DNA of 64,000 bases from Vineibacter terrae (GTDB taxonomy: Bacteria > Pseudomonadota > Alphaproteobacteria > Reyranellales > Reyranellaceae). Shown piece by piece: positions 1-10,800 of the stretch. The notes beneath the pieces are model-generated. The model was given only the letters and a program-made list of their open reading frames with translations. It searched no databases and was not told where the DNA came from. Location of the stretch: positions 1-64,000 of the forward strand of contig NZ_VDUZ01000047.1 of NCBI RefSeq assembly GCF_008039615.1. Reading direction: 5' to 3'. How positions within the stretch are numbered: position 1 is the first letter of the stretch; every line of letters begins with the position of its first letter. A program made the position numbers and the translations under genes.

Positions 1-613
1 CACCGACCATTGCTCATCACTCAGCGGCCGCCTGTTCATTGCTGCAACTCACGCAAAGAACAGCTTTGAATCAAATTTCATTCCGAGTGACAAGTGAGAT
101 GTGACTCGGTTTGAAAACAGGCCCTAGCACCGACGGTTGAAGGCGAGTCGCGACTGTCATCCCGGGCGCAGCGAGGGATCTCCTGTGAGTGGCGCACCGT
201 GCGCCCCACGCAGGAGATCCCTCGCTGCGCTCGGAATGACGGATGTATCAGCGACCTGCGATCCCAGCACCAGGCTCCGGATGACTGTGCCGCAGCAGGG
301 GCGTGCCTTCGCAGCCGGACATGCGCGCACCAAGCAGCTCCCACGGTGGGTCGCCCCTCTGCGATTCGGCCGGTCAGGCCCCCGTCACCAGGCCAAGAAA
401 AAAGTTCGCAACAATCGCGCCGATTCAGTCGGCTGGAGGCTCCAATTGCCCTGCCACGTCTCCTGTCAGATTTAGAACTCTTCTATTTTGGCTGTAAAAT
501 TGACCTGCCAATTGCCCCGCAAGAGCTATATCAGTGTTATGTGATAGAGTTTCAAATGTGAAATTACGTGAATCGGTTAGCATCGAGAAATCTTGAGTTG
601 GGAGCTATACCAA
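1..613. other. non-coding stretch at left edge
   Basis: Apart from the inverted repeat at 156-240, I see no gene here. The open frames present have arginine- and serine-rich translations typical of shadow frames. The last 130 bases are AT-richer than the rest and probably contain the promoter of the PilZ-like gene that starts at 614. Confidence 0.6.
156..240. repeat. long inverted repeat (REP-like palindrome)
   Basis: Two arms of about 30 bases (156-185 and 211-240) are reverse complements with only two mismatches. They contain the motif GCGCAGCGAGGGATCTCCTG and are separated by a GC-rich loop of about 25 bases. The transcript would form a strong hairpin. This looks like a dispersed genomic palindromic repeat rather than a gene. 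Nearby bases 1-600 hold no convincing coding region. Confidence 0.8.
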
Positions 614-946
614 ATGAAAGCAAGTAACTCGAGAAGCACTTCACCACTGGCATCGCGTCTCGTACGAAATGAAAAACTGTTGGCGGAGTTGAGAGAGATT
701 GCGGGCCGCAGTCCCCTCACCACCAGCAAGACCAACACGACCGCTCCCCAGGCCGAGACCCCTTTCGAAATCGATGGCCAGGAATACGCTGCCAGACTGG
801 TCAGTCTTTCTCCGGAAGGAGGAAGGCTCGCGACCGATCACGAACCGCCGATCGGGTCATTGATCCGGATCGGCCGCATCACCGCCCGCGTTGTCGGTCA
901 TTTGCCAGACGGGATCGCAATCGATTTCATAGACATCGAGGATTGA
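614..946 (+). CDS. PilZ-domain-like protein
   Basis: This encodes 110 residues. The C-terminal 60 residues follow the PilZ pattern: a short strand (EIDGQEYAARLVSLSPEGG), then the IGSLIRIGRI and GIAIDFID strands. The classical RxxxR c-di-GMP-binding motif is not evident, so ligand binding is uncertain. The N-terminal half is polar and may be a linker or helix. The ATG at 614 was preferred over an upstream in-frame start at 593 because GGGAG lies about 10 bases before it. The gene converges on the luxR-type gene at 1080-1853. A second, damaged copy of the same pair lies at 17.9-19.1 kb. If it binds c-di-GMP it would connect that signal to adhesin or exopolysaccharide production; this is inference. 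Confidence 0.75.
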   Translation: MKASNSRSTSPLASRLVRNEKLLAELREIAGRSPLTTSKTNTTAPQAETPFEIDGQEYAARLVSLSPEGGRLATDHEPPIGSLIRIGRITARVVGHLPDGIAIDFIDIED

Positions 947-1079
947 CGTAACGTACCGCTTCCCGACTGGCTCGGTAGTGAGCTTCATCGGTCGTCTGTG
1001 CTGAAGGTCTGGGCTCGGCCGGAGATCGCGTCCGCTCTGGCCGGCCGAACAGAGGCAATGCCTGATCTCGATACCCTGA

Positions 1080-1853
1080 TCAGGATACCAGGTGCGTTTT
1101 TCCCTGCCAAACCGCGTCCAGAGGGATTCTGCCTCCGTCAGCCCCGGCTGGACCAACGTGCCCGTCACTGGGCGACCGTGCAGGAAGCACCTGCTGATTA
1201 TTATATGCCCATACAGCAGCTTGCGTGCGGTTTCTTACGCGTATCTTTCGAAGTATCGCCTTGAGATGAACCTTCACGGTAGCTTCGGCGATGTCGTACC
1301 TGCGGGCAATGATCTTGTTCGATTCGCCCTTCATAAGGCACAGTAGAATGTCCGTTTCCCGATCGGAAAGTCTCTTGCAGCTTGAATCGGCGACCGGATC
1401 CTGAAACTTCAAAACAGTAGCCTGATCGATGCTTACAAGCTGTCTGCTTTCAAGCGATGACCCAATTTTGGGCATTGGTGGCACGACGGCCCCTCCAAGC
1501 ATCACAACATCAAGCGATGCAAGTAATGCCTCGGACGATACTGTCCTTAAAATGCAGCCATCTGCCCCTGCACCTCGCAGCTGCTGAATCATCTCCAAGC
1601 GATCAATGTCGCTCACGACAACCACTCGTGCGTTGGGACTTTCTTGTTTCGCGCGCTGCACTTGCTCGGGCAAGGTGGCTTCATCCGCGCTGGCGATCAG
1701 GATGATCAAATCCAGATCGATGGTTTTCTGCACTGTCTCAATCGCTTCCGATACCCCTTTCAGTTGATAAAGTGTCGGATGAAGCACGCTCCGCAAGCCT
1801 TCTCGAAACAACGAGTTCGGCCCGATCAGGGCCGTTGATAGTCGCTGTGCCAT
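1080..1853 (-). CDS. LuxR/NarL-type transcriptional regulator with receiver-like N-terminus (copy 1)
   Basis: This 257-residue protein has a C-terminal LuxR helix-turn-helix at about residues 165-230 (RLSDRETDILLCLMKGESNK, then EATVKVHLKAILRKIRVRNR). Its N-terminal 120 residues resemble a response-regulator receiver. The strand that should end in the phosphorylated aspartate reads LDLIILIASADE, so the phospho-acceptor appears absent and this may be a pseudo-receiver. The ATG at 1853 is preceded by a long G-run ribosome binding site. A paralogue at 17929-18663 has the same start (MA-RLS) and the same missing aspartate. No histidine kinase lies beside either copy. The likely targets are the adhesin/secretion or exopolysaccharide genes, inferred only from position. 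Confidence 0.9.
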   Translation of the reverse strand: MAQRLSTALIGPNSLFREGLRSVLHPTLYQLKGVSEAIETVQKTIDLDLIILIASADEATLPEQVQRAKQESPNARVVVVSDIDRLEMIQQLRGAGADGCILRTVSSEALLASLDVVMLGGAVVPPMPKIGSSLESRQLVSIDQATVLKFQDPVADSSCKRLSDRETDILLCLMKGESNKIIARRYDIAEATVKVHLKAILRKIRVRNRTQAAVWAYNNQQVLPARSPSDGHVGPAGADGGRIPLDAVWQGKTHLVS

Positions 1854-2987
1854 TGCAGACCCCCCCGGTGCTCACGGCCAATATTAAGATTACCCCTAGT
1901 GCGACAACTTGCCAAGCTTGCGTTGGCCAACTAACACGAAAGGCGTATTCACCATCGACCCCGTTTGCCTTGTTGCGGCGTTCCAGAAAAGGAGATGTCG
2001 CTCCTAGCTGGGAACGCATTGTTCAAACCAGGATTTCGTGGGCGTCGACGGAAGCAATCTTGTCGGGTGTCGCTGCCGCCAACCCGGATCTCGCAACAAA
2101 GTCGTCCTGGTCGCAGGGCAAAGAACCTCAGCAATACTAATGATCGCCAAAAAGAAGCCCACCACAGTGGCGGCCGGATGGGCGACGTTTGCTGTTCACC
2201 TGAGGGCCAGCGGTCTCCGAAGCATTCGTCAACGCGGTCGACCAGCGTCATCATTTCACGACCCCTCGGGCGCGCTTCAAGCCGGATGCAAAGGTGGAGC
2301 GTCCACTCGGCGCTCACCACAGATGGAGGCGGGTCCAAGTGCATCGCCGGCACCATGGCCGCTGCAATGTTCCAAGGTGCAACGCGTGAACTCGGCGTTC
2401 CGATTAGTCTCTCCCGTGACATGGGCTTCTTCGGAAAGGCCGTCGTCGATGCCGGCAGCCCGTGGGGCTGAAGAAAGCGGTGCCGGCTGATGGATGCGCG
2501 ATCGATGCAGCCGACAGCGTGCGACGTGATCCGCGCGCATTCCGTAAGCGCGCTTTGGGTTTTATACCCCCGACGAGGGATAACCGGAATCGCCGGAGGC
2601 TTGACAAGCAACGCTGCCTAGCATCCGTCAGCCTTGAAGTCATCCCGACCCCGGAGGGCCTCCAGGGCTAGGTCGCGCATGCGGACGACACCCCGGCGGC
2701 TCGCGTGCACTCGACTGGCCGGTCGCAGCACACCCCGTTCCCCGCTGCGGCCGGTTGGGCCACATGCCCAATTCCATCGCCACCGTGCGGCGCCGTCTCA
2801 CCGTCGCGCTCGTCGCCACTTTGACACGATGCCCGTGCTGTGCAGCGACCATCACGCGACAAATATCGTGGGAATTTGTGACTCAGTAGTACTACCCCAC
2901 TTCGCGGCCTTGAATCACTTCTCGATTCACGCGTGGATATGATGATGACCGTCCCGGAGCAAATTGCAGCAACGAGGGGGGCAAAAC
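1854..2987. other. 1.1-kb gap without a convincing gene
   Basis: The open frames overlap on both strands, and none gives a recognisable domain or natural composition. The part nearest 1853 must hold the promoter of the luxR-type gene. The right part contains a perfect 10-base palindrome (GTAGTACTAC, 2886-2895) about 100 bases before the small gene at 2988. The stretch may contain decayed coding sequence, but I cannot identify it. Confidence 0.5.
2886..2898. promoter_or_regulatory. candidate operator: palindrome followed by CCC
   Basis: GTAGTACTAC is a perfect 10-base palindrome, followed directly by CCC. Read on the other strand it contains GGGGTAGT. Similar GGGGTA or GGGGTTA words lie upstream of both luxR-type genes (1892-1897 and 17897-17902) and of the giant secreted-protein gene (4714-4720). 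It could be a binding site of the LuxR-type regulators. This is pattern matching only. Confidence 0.2.
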
Positions 2988-3209
2988 TTGATTAACCGTA
3001 CCCAGATTGAAGCCAGCCTGACCCAACTTTCCGGCACCTACATCCTCATCGTTTCAGATCGCGACGCCGACGAGCAGGGCTGTGTCATCTCACCCATGGA
3101 AAGCCACGAGGTCAGCATCGCGCTGATCACCTTGCTGCTGGACCGCTGCGGCGGACTGGACGAGTTGCTCGACCTTGTCATCCGGGTTGACGAACTGAGC
3201 ATTCAATAG
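2988..3209 (+). CDS. small hypothetical protein (73 aa)
   Basis: A TTG start at 2988 lies about six bases after a strong G-rich ribosome binding site (GAGGGGGGC), which is why I consider the gene real. The product is acidic with a natural composition (many Leu, Asp and Glu) and no membrane segment or signal peptide. It starts [16 protein letters not shown] and ends RVDELSIQ. I recognise no family. It lies just ahead of the GTPase gene in the same direction, separated by about 170 bases, so co-transcription is possible but not shown. Confidence 0.5.
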   Translation: MINRTQIEASLTQLSGTYILIVSDRDADEQGCVISPMESHEVSIALITLLLDRCGGLDELLDLVIRVDELSIQ

Positions 3210-3376
3210 CCACTCTCTTGCGGACAAAGAAAGAGCTGTCAGTCTCACCTCTCGGGTGCGGTGTCCGGGCGCCGCAATCCACAGATCCGAGGCAGTCGGG
3301 TCCGGACACTACGAAGGACGCGGCTGGCGCGGCTTCCATCACCAGTATAGCTTCCGCGGACGAAAGCGTGAGAGCC

Positions 3377-4600
3377 ATGCCGACCAAGCTGCCCGTCACC
3401 ATTCTCTCCGGCTTCCTCGGCTCCGGCAAGACGACGCTCCTCAACCATGCGCTCCGCAACCGCGAGGGGATGCGGATCGCCGTCATCGTCAACGACATGT
3501 CCGAGGTGAACATCGACGCCGAGCGCGTGCGCTCCGAGGGTCCCGAGGTGCTGCATCGCGACGAGACCTTGGTCGAGATGACCAACGGCTGCATCTGCTG
3601 CACCCTCCGTGGCGACCTCCTGACCGAGGTACGCCGCCTCGCCGCCGACGGCCGCTTCGACTACCTGCTCGTCGAGTCGACCGGCATCTCCGAGCCGCTG
3701 CCCGTTGCTGCCACCTTCGACTTCCGCGACGCCGCCGGCATCAGCCTCTCCGATGTCGCCCGGCTCGACACGATGCTGACCGTGGTCGATGCGGCCAATC
3801 TCACCCGCGACTTCGCCAGCCACGACTTCCTCCGCGACCGCGGCGAGCAGCGCGACGCCGAGGACCAGCGTACCCTGGTCGAGCTCCTCGTCGACCAGAT
3901 CGAGTTCGCCGACGTCATCGTCCTCAACAAGGTGACCGCCGCAGACCCCCAGCGGCTGACCGACGCCCGCCGCATCATCCGCAGCCTCAACCCCGGCGCG
4001 CGTCTGATCGAGACCGACTTCTGCGACGTTCCGCTGACGGACGTCTTCCACACCGGCCACTTCGACTTCGAGAAGGCTCGTACCCGCCCGCTGTGGGTCC
4101 AGGAGCTGAACGGCTACAAGGACCACGTCCCAGAAGCCGAAGAATACGGCATCGAATCGTTCGTCTGGCGTGCCCGCCTGCCGTTCGACGCCCGCCGGAT
4201 CCACGCCGTCCTCGCCGGCGCCATGCCGGGAGTTCTGCGCGCCAAGGGCTGGTTCTGGGTCGAAGCCGACCCCAATGTGATCTTCGAGTACAGCGTCGCC
4301 GGCGGCCTGACGGATATCCGCCCCCTCGGCCGCTGGTGGGCGGCGACCCCGCAGAAGGACTGGCCGACCGGCACCGAGGCCGTCGCCCGGATCCACGCGA
4401 ACTGGCGTGCCCCGTTCGGCGACCGTCGGCAGGAGCTCGTCTTCATCGGAACCGGCATGGATCGCGCGGCGACAACGACGGCGCTTGAAGCATGTCTCGT
4501 ATCGTGCCCCCGGATGCCGGTTGCCCCGGGGCGCAATCTTCAAGCCAGGTTTGCCGCCGCAGGCGACGCGAATACCGGCAGTGACCGTGAATCCCGTTGA
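3377..4600 (+). CDS. COG0523 (CobW/YjiA/Nha1-type) G3E-family GTPase, putative metallochaperone
   Basis: This 407-residue protein has the P-loop [11 protein letters not shown] near residue 11. The family metal-binding motif CICC lies near residue 72 ([14 protein letters not shown]), the switch motif ESTGISEP follows, and NKV(T) serves in guanine recognition. The C-terminal CobW_C domain ends at [10 protein letters not shown]. Family members hydrolyse GTP to load zinc, cobalt or other metals into client proteins. The open frame extends upstream to about 3218, but the ATG at 3377, just before the conserved LPVTILSGF strand, is the natural start. The last 35 residues after the CobW_C core are not typical and may be a drifted 3' end. 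No Zur-type operator was recognised. Its client is unknown. Confidence 0.9.
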   Translation: MPTKLPVTILSGFLGSGKTTLLNHALRNREGMRIAVIVNDMSEVNIDAERVRSEGPEVLHRDETLVEMTNGCICCTLRGDLLTEVRRLAADGRFDYLLVESTGISEPLPVAATFDFRDAAGISLSDVARLDTMLTVVDAANLTRDFASHDFLRDRGEQRDAEDQRTLVELLVDQIEFADVIVLNKVTAADPQRLTDARRIIRSLNPGARLIETDFCDVPLTDVFHTGHFDFEKARTRPLWVQELNGYKDHVPEAEEYGIESFVWRARLPFDARRIHAVLAGAMPGVLRAKGWFWVEADPNVIFEYSVAGGLTDIRPLGRWWAATPQKDWPTGTEAVARIHANWRAPFGDRRQELVFIGTGMDRAATTTALEACLVSCPRMPVAPGRNLQARFAAAGDANTGSDRESR

Positions 4601-4877
4601 CGGGAGGCGGTTGAAATCCTCGCTTGGCCATTCCCGATCGGTCGTGCTGCACGAGAACAATGCCTTGAATGAATTTTGCGCGCGCGGACATTGTTTTCGT
4701 CCGTCACCTAAGAGGGGTTACCACGAATGGCCGCCTGACTCGGGATTTCGTAGCTGGTGGGCGTGAGGCAATATGCACTTACCCGCAGGGTGAGGGGGTG
4801 GCGACGGCAGGAGGCCTGCTTTCGCTGTGGAGTGACGTGGGGACTCTGCCCTCGCCAATTCGCGTGTGCGAGGGCGC
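4601..4877. promoter_or_regulatory. leader/promoter region of the giant secreted-protein gene
   Basis: These 277 bases have no gene and must carry the start signals of the adhesin gene. They include AGAGGGGTTACC at about 4711-4722, similar to GGGGTA words ahead of both luxR-type genes. A G-rich tract runs through 4786-4850. No clear terminator for the GTPase gene was seen. Confidence 0.35.
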
Positions 4878-7800
4878 ATGAACGAGATTATCCAAGAAAA
4901 TGCGATCCTCGAGGGTCGTACCGATCGCTCCTACTGGGACGTAGAGCACAGCACGCAGATCGAAGGTTTCGCCACTGACATGAGCGTCAACGCCGGCACG
5001 CGCGTTGACTTCAAGATCAATGTCAATGGCGGCGCGGGCAGCGACTACAAGGTCGAAATCTTCCGTCTCGGCTATTACGGCGGTAGCGGCGCCCGCGAGG
5101 TTGCCCAGTGGACGAACACCAACGCCACGGTTCAGCCGAACGCGCTCGTCAACGCCGCAACCGGCACGGTCGACGCCGGCAATTGGTCGGTCACCGACGG
5201 CTGGAATGTGCCGTCCGACGCCGTCTCCGGCGTCTACCTTGCCCGTCTGCAGCGCCTCGATTCGAACGGCAACCCGATCGACGGCGCCGTCAACCAGGTC
5301 CCCTTCATCGTGCGCAACGATGGCGAGCAGCACGACATCGTCCTGCAGACCTCCGACACGACCTGGCAGGCCTACAATGCCTGGGGCGGCAACAACGGCG
5401 TGGTCGGCGCCAACCTCTACGGCGACAAGAACGACAGCATCAACTGGGACCCGATCCCGGGGGCCGGCAACATCGCGCAGGACCGCGCCTACGCGGTCAG
5501 CTACAATCGCCCTTTCATCACCCGAGATAGCACAGGCCAGGCCTCGGGCCCGCAAGACTACCTGTTCGGCGCCGACTATGCGGCGATCTATTGGCTCGAG
5601 AAGGAGGGATACGACGTCTCCTACATCTCGGGCGTCGACACCGACCGGCTCGGCGCCGACTACCTCAAGAACTACAACGCGTTCATCTCGGTCGGCCATG
5701 ACGAATACTGGTCGGGCGGCCAGCGCGCGAATGTCGAGGAAGCGCGCGATTCCGGCGTGAACCTGCTCTTCTGGAGCGGCAACGAAGTCTACTGGAAGAC
5801 CCGCTGGGACGTCGCCTACAGCGCCGACGGCACGGCCTACCGCACGCTCGTCTGCTACAAGGAGACGCTCGCGGTCGCCGACCCCAACGCCGGCCCGCAG
5901 GACTATTACAACCTCGATCCGAGCGATACCTGGACCGGGACGTGGATGGACACCCGCTTCCACGGCAACCCGCTCGCCGGCGGCGGCAACCCGCAGGACG
6001 TGAACCCGATCACCGGCCTCAACCCGGCCTGCCACTGCGCCCAGAACCAGCTCACCGGCCAGCTGTTCGGCCCCGACGGCACCGGTCAGTTCGGCGGCGC
6101 CCTCGACGTGCCGTCGAACTACGGCAGCCTGCGCGTCTGGCGCGACACCCCCGCCGCCAACGGCGGCCAGCTCGACATTGCGCCGGGCATCATCGGCTAC
6201 GAGTGGGACGTCTCAACCAACGACATCATGCGTCCCGCTGGCCTCATCAAGCTCTCCGAGACGACGCTGCCCTGGGACGGCATCCTGGTCGACCAGGGCA
6301 ATACCGTCGCCCCGGGCGTGGCGACGCATACCCTGTCGCTCTATCGCACCGAGAGCGGCTCCTTGGTCTTCGGCGCCGGCACCACCTTCTGGACCTGGGC
6401 GCTCAGCAACGAGCATGACAGCTCGCCCTACGGTGCCGACATCGAGAATGTCGGCATCCAGCAGTTCGTGATCAACATGTTCGCGGACATGGGGATCCAG
6501 CCGGGGGTGGCCGACGCCTTCCTGATCTCGCAGGGGCTGAAGCGCGCCAGCGCGTCGACCGACACCACGCCCGCGGTGGCCTCGATCAACAACCTGCCCG
6601 ACACGATCGAGGCGCTCTCGGCCGTGACGATCACAGGCACGGCGACGGACATTGACGGCAACCCGCTGACGACCGATGGCAAGGTGGCCGTGGTCGAGGT
6701 CTCCGTTGACGGCGGCGCCACCTGGAAGGTTGCGAGCTCCGCCGACGACTGGGCGACCTGGAGCTTCTACTGGTTTCCGACGAGCCAGGGCGCCGCAACG
6801 ATCGAGGCCCGCGCAATCGACGACAGTCTGAACGTCTACAACATCACCCCGGGCAGCGAGGCCGTCACCATCACGGCCCCGACCACCTTCAGCGCCTTCA
6901 GCGGCCGCACGCCAGGCTCGCCGTCCCTGAACAACGATGGGACGACGATCGAGCTCGGCATGCGCTTCGCCGTCGACCGCGTCGGCAGCGTGACCGACCT
7001 CAGGTACTGGCGCGGCAGCGGCGACGCCAACGACACCGACGTGCGCGAGGGCCATCTCTGGCGCGCCGACGGTACCCTGCTCGGCACCGTGACCTTCACC
7101 TCGGGCCCGGGCCAGGCAGGCTGGCAGGTTGCCAGCCTGTCGTCGCCCGTCACCCTGACGGCGGGGACGCAATACATCGTCTCCTATCGTACCAACGACC
7201 ATTACGTGTCGACGAACAACTACTTCGTCGATGCGAACGACGTTGCCTTCGATGGTCTCGACAACAATTCCTTCTGGGGCCAGGGCGGCGTCGTGCGCGT
7301 CGTCCAGGACGGAGTCGGTGGCACCAACGGCGTCTTCATCTACGGCAGCGGCACGCCGGTCATGCCGTCGCAGTCGTACAATAGCGCCAACTACTGGGTC
7401 GACATCACCTTCGACGCCGTCAACGCGCCGGTGAACTCGGCCCCGGTCATCACCTCGGCCGCAGCGCTGACCTCACCAGAGAACCGTCTGGCCGCCGGCA
7501 CGATCACTGCGACCGACCCCGACGCCAACCCGCTCACCTACGCCATCGTCGGTGGAGCCGACGCCGCGCGCTTCACCATCAACGCCCAGACCGGCCTGCT
7601 GCGCTTCGTCAGCGCGCCCGACTACGAGACCCCGGCCGATACGGGCGCCGACAACGTCTACGACCTGACCGTCAGCGTCAGCGACGGCATCGCGCCGGCG
7701 GTGACCCAGGCGATCACTGTCACCGTGACTGACCGGGCTGAGGACGGCACGACCGGCTCGAGCGTCTTCGATACGATCGACGCGCCGACAACGATCGTGA

Positions 7801-10800
7801 CGACCGACCCGACGGACTACGAGCTCGGCATGAGGTTCGCGGCGAACGCCGCGGGCAGCATCACCGAGCTGCGCTACTTCCGCGGCGCGGCGGACGCCGG
7901 CGACGTCGACACGCGCGTGCTGAACCTGTGGAACGGCAGCGGCACCCTGCTCGAGTCCGTCACCGTCATCTCGACGGCGGGTGAATCGGGCTGGCAGGTC
8001 GGCGCCCTCTCGACGCCGATCGCGATCACGGCCGGCGCGACCTACGTCGTGTCCTACGGCACCACGCAGAACTACGCCGCTACCGCCAACTACTTCAGCA
8101 CCGCCCACAGCGGACCCGACGGCGTGCTGACCGCCGGTGTCTCCAGCGGCGTCTTCGCCGCCGGCACGACCGGCACCTTTCCGACCGGCACCTACAACGC
8201 CACGAACTACTGGGCCGATGTCACCTTCGTCCCCGCCCCCAACGTCGCGCCGGTCTTCACCTCGGCTGCAGCGCTGACCTCGCCGGAGAACCGGCTGACT
8301 GCCGGTGCGATCACCGCGACCGACGCCAACGCCAATCCGCTCACCTACGCCATCGTCGGCGGGGCCGACGCCGCGCTCTTCACCATCAACGCCCAGACCG
8401 GCCTGCTGCGCTTTGTCAGCGCGCCGAACTACGAGGCCCCGGCCGACGCAGACGCCAACAATGTCTACGACCTGACCGTCAGCGTCAGCGACGGCATCGC
8501 GCCGGCGGTGACCCAGGCGATCACCGTCTCCGTTGCCGACCGGGCCGAGGACGGCAGCGGCTCGAGCGTCTTCGGCCCGAGCGACGCGCCGACCACGACC
8601 CTGACAACCGACCCGACCGACTACGAGCTCGGCATGAGGTTCACGGCGAACGCCGCGGGCACCATCACTGAGCTGCGCTACTTCCGCGGCGCGGAGGACG
8701 CCAGCGACATCGACACGCGCGTCCTGAACCTGTGGAACGCCGCCGGCGCCCTGCTCGGGTCCGTCACCGTCACCTCTGCCGCGGGCGAATTTGACTGGCA
8801 GGTCGGCGTCCTCTCGACACCGATCGCGATCGCGGCCGGCGCGACCTACGTCGTGTCCTACGGCACCACGCAGAACTACGTCGCCACCGCGAACTACTTC
8901 AACACCGCCCACAGCGGGCCCGACGGCGTGCTGACCGCCGGTGTCGCCAGCGGCGTCTTCGCCGCCGGCACGCCCGGCACCTTCCCGACCAACACCTACA
9001 ACGCCACCAACTACTGGGCCGACGTCACCTTCGTCCCTGCCCCCAACAGTGCGCCGGTCTTTACCTCGGGTGCCGCCTTCACCTCGCCCGAGAACCAGCT
9101 GATCGCCCGGACGATCACCGCGACCGACGCCAACGCCAACCCGCTTACCTACGCCATCGTCGGTGGAGCCGACGCCGCGCGCTTCACCATCGACGCCCAG
9201 ACCGGCCTGCTGCGCTTCGTCACCGCGCCCGACTACGAGGCCCCGGCCGATACGGGCGCCAACAACGTCTACGACCTCACCGTCAGCGTCAGCGACGGCA
9301 TCGCGCCGGCGGTGACCCAGGCGATCACCGTCACCGTCACCGACCGGGCCGAGAACGGTACCAGCTCGAACGTCTTCGGCTTGGCCGACGAGCCGACGAC
9401 GACCGTGACAACCGACCCGGCCGACTACGAGCTCGGCATGAGGTTCACGGCGAACGCCGCGGGCAGCATCACCGAGCTGCGCTACTTCCGCGGCGCGGCA
9501 GACACCGGCGACATCGACACACGCGTCCTGAACCTGTGGAGCAGCAACGGCACCCTGCTCGGGTCCGTCACCGTCACCTCGACCGCGGGTGAAACGGGCT
9601 GGCAGGTTGGCGCCCTCTCGGCGCCGATCGCGATCGCGGCCGGCGCGACCTACGTCGTGTCCTACGGCACCACGCAGAACTACGCCGCTACCGCCAACTA
9701 CTTCAACACCGCCCACACGGGGCCTGACGGCGTGCTGACCGCCGGTGTCGCCAGCGGCGTCTTCGCCGCCGGCACGCCCGGCGTCTTCCCGACCGCCAGC
9801 CACAACGCCACGAACTACTGGGCCGACGTCACCTTCGTTCCCGACACCGGCAACAACAGCGCGCCGGTCTTCATCTCGGGCGCCGCCTTCACCTCGCCCG
9901 AGAACCAGCTGATCGCCCGGACGATCACCGCGACCGACGCCAACGCCAACCCGCTTACCTACGCCATCGTCGGTGGAGCCGACGCCGCGCGCTTCACCAT
10001 CGACGCCCAGACCGGCCTGCTGCGCTTCGTCGCCGCGCCCGACTACGAGGCCCCGGCCGATACGGGCGCCAACAACGTCTACGACCTGACCGTCAGCGTC
10101 AGCGACGGCATCGCGCCGGCGGTGACCCAGGCGATCACCGTCACCGTCACCGACCGGGCCGAGAACGGCACGACCGGCTCAAGCGTCTTCGGCTTGGCCG
10201 ACGAGCCGACGACGACCGTGACAACCGACCCGGCCGACTACGAGCTCGGCATGAGGTTCACGGCGAACGCCGCGGGCAGCATCACCGAGCTGCGCTACTT
10301 CCGCGGCGCGGCAGACACCGGCGACACCGACACACGCGTGCTGAACCTCTGGAACGGCAGCGGCACCCTGCTCGGGTCCGTCACCGTCACCTCGACCGTG
10401 GGTGAGACGGGCTGGCAGGTCGGCACCCTCTCGGCGCCGATCGCGATCACGGCCGGCGCGACCTACGTCGTGTCCTACGGCACCACGCAGAACTACGCCG
10501 CCACCGCCAACTACTTCACCACCGCCCACAGCGGGCCCGATGGCGTGCTGACCGCCGGTGTCGCCAGCGGCGTCTTCGCCGCCGGCACGCCCGGCGTCTT
10601 CCCGACCGTCAGCCAGAATGCCACGAACTACTGGGCCGACGTCACGTTCGTCCCCGCCTCCGTTCCGGCGGTGCTGTCGTCGGCGACGGTGGGCCTCAGC
10701 GAAACCAACGCGGTGCTGACGACCGGCGGGACGCTGACGATCAGTGACGTCGACAGCCCGGCAACCTTCGTGGCGCAGGCCGGGACGGCGGGGAGCTACG

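Noticed and set aside
1949-2611. A 220-codon minus-strand frame and overlapping plus-strand frames in the 2.0-2.6 kb gap
   Set aside because: Several frames on both strands are open at once, translations are arginine/proline/serine-rich, and no domain or ribosome site supports any of them.
3245-4660. 471-codon frame antisense to the COG0523 GTPase
   Set aside because: It is the mirror of a strongly conserved GTPase; its valine/glycine/aspartate-rich translation is typical of an antisense shadow in GC-rich DNA.
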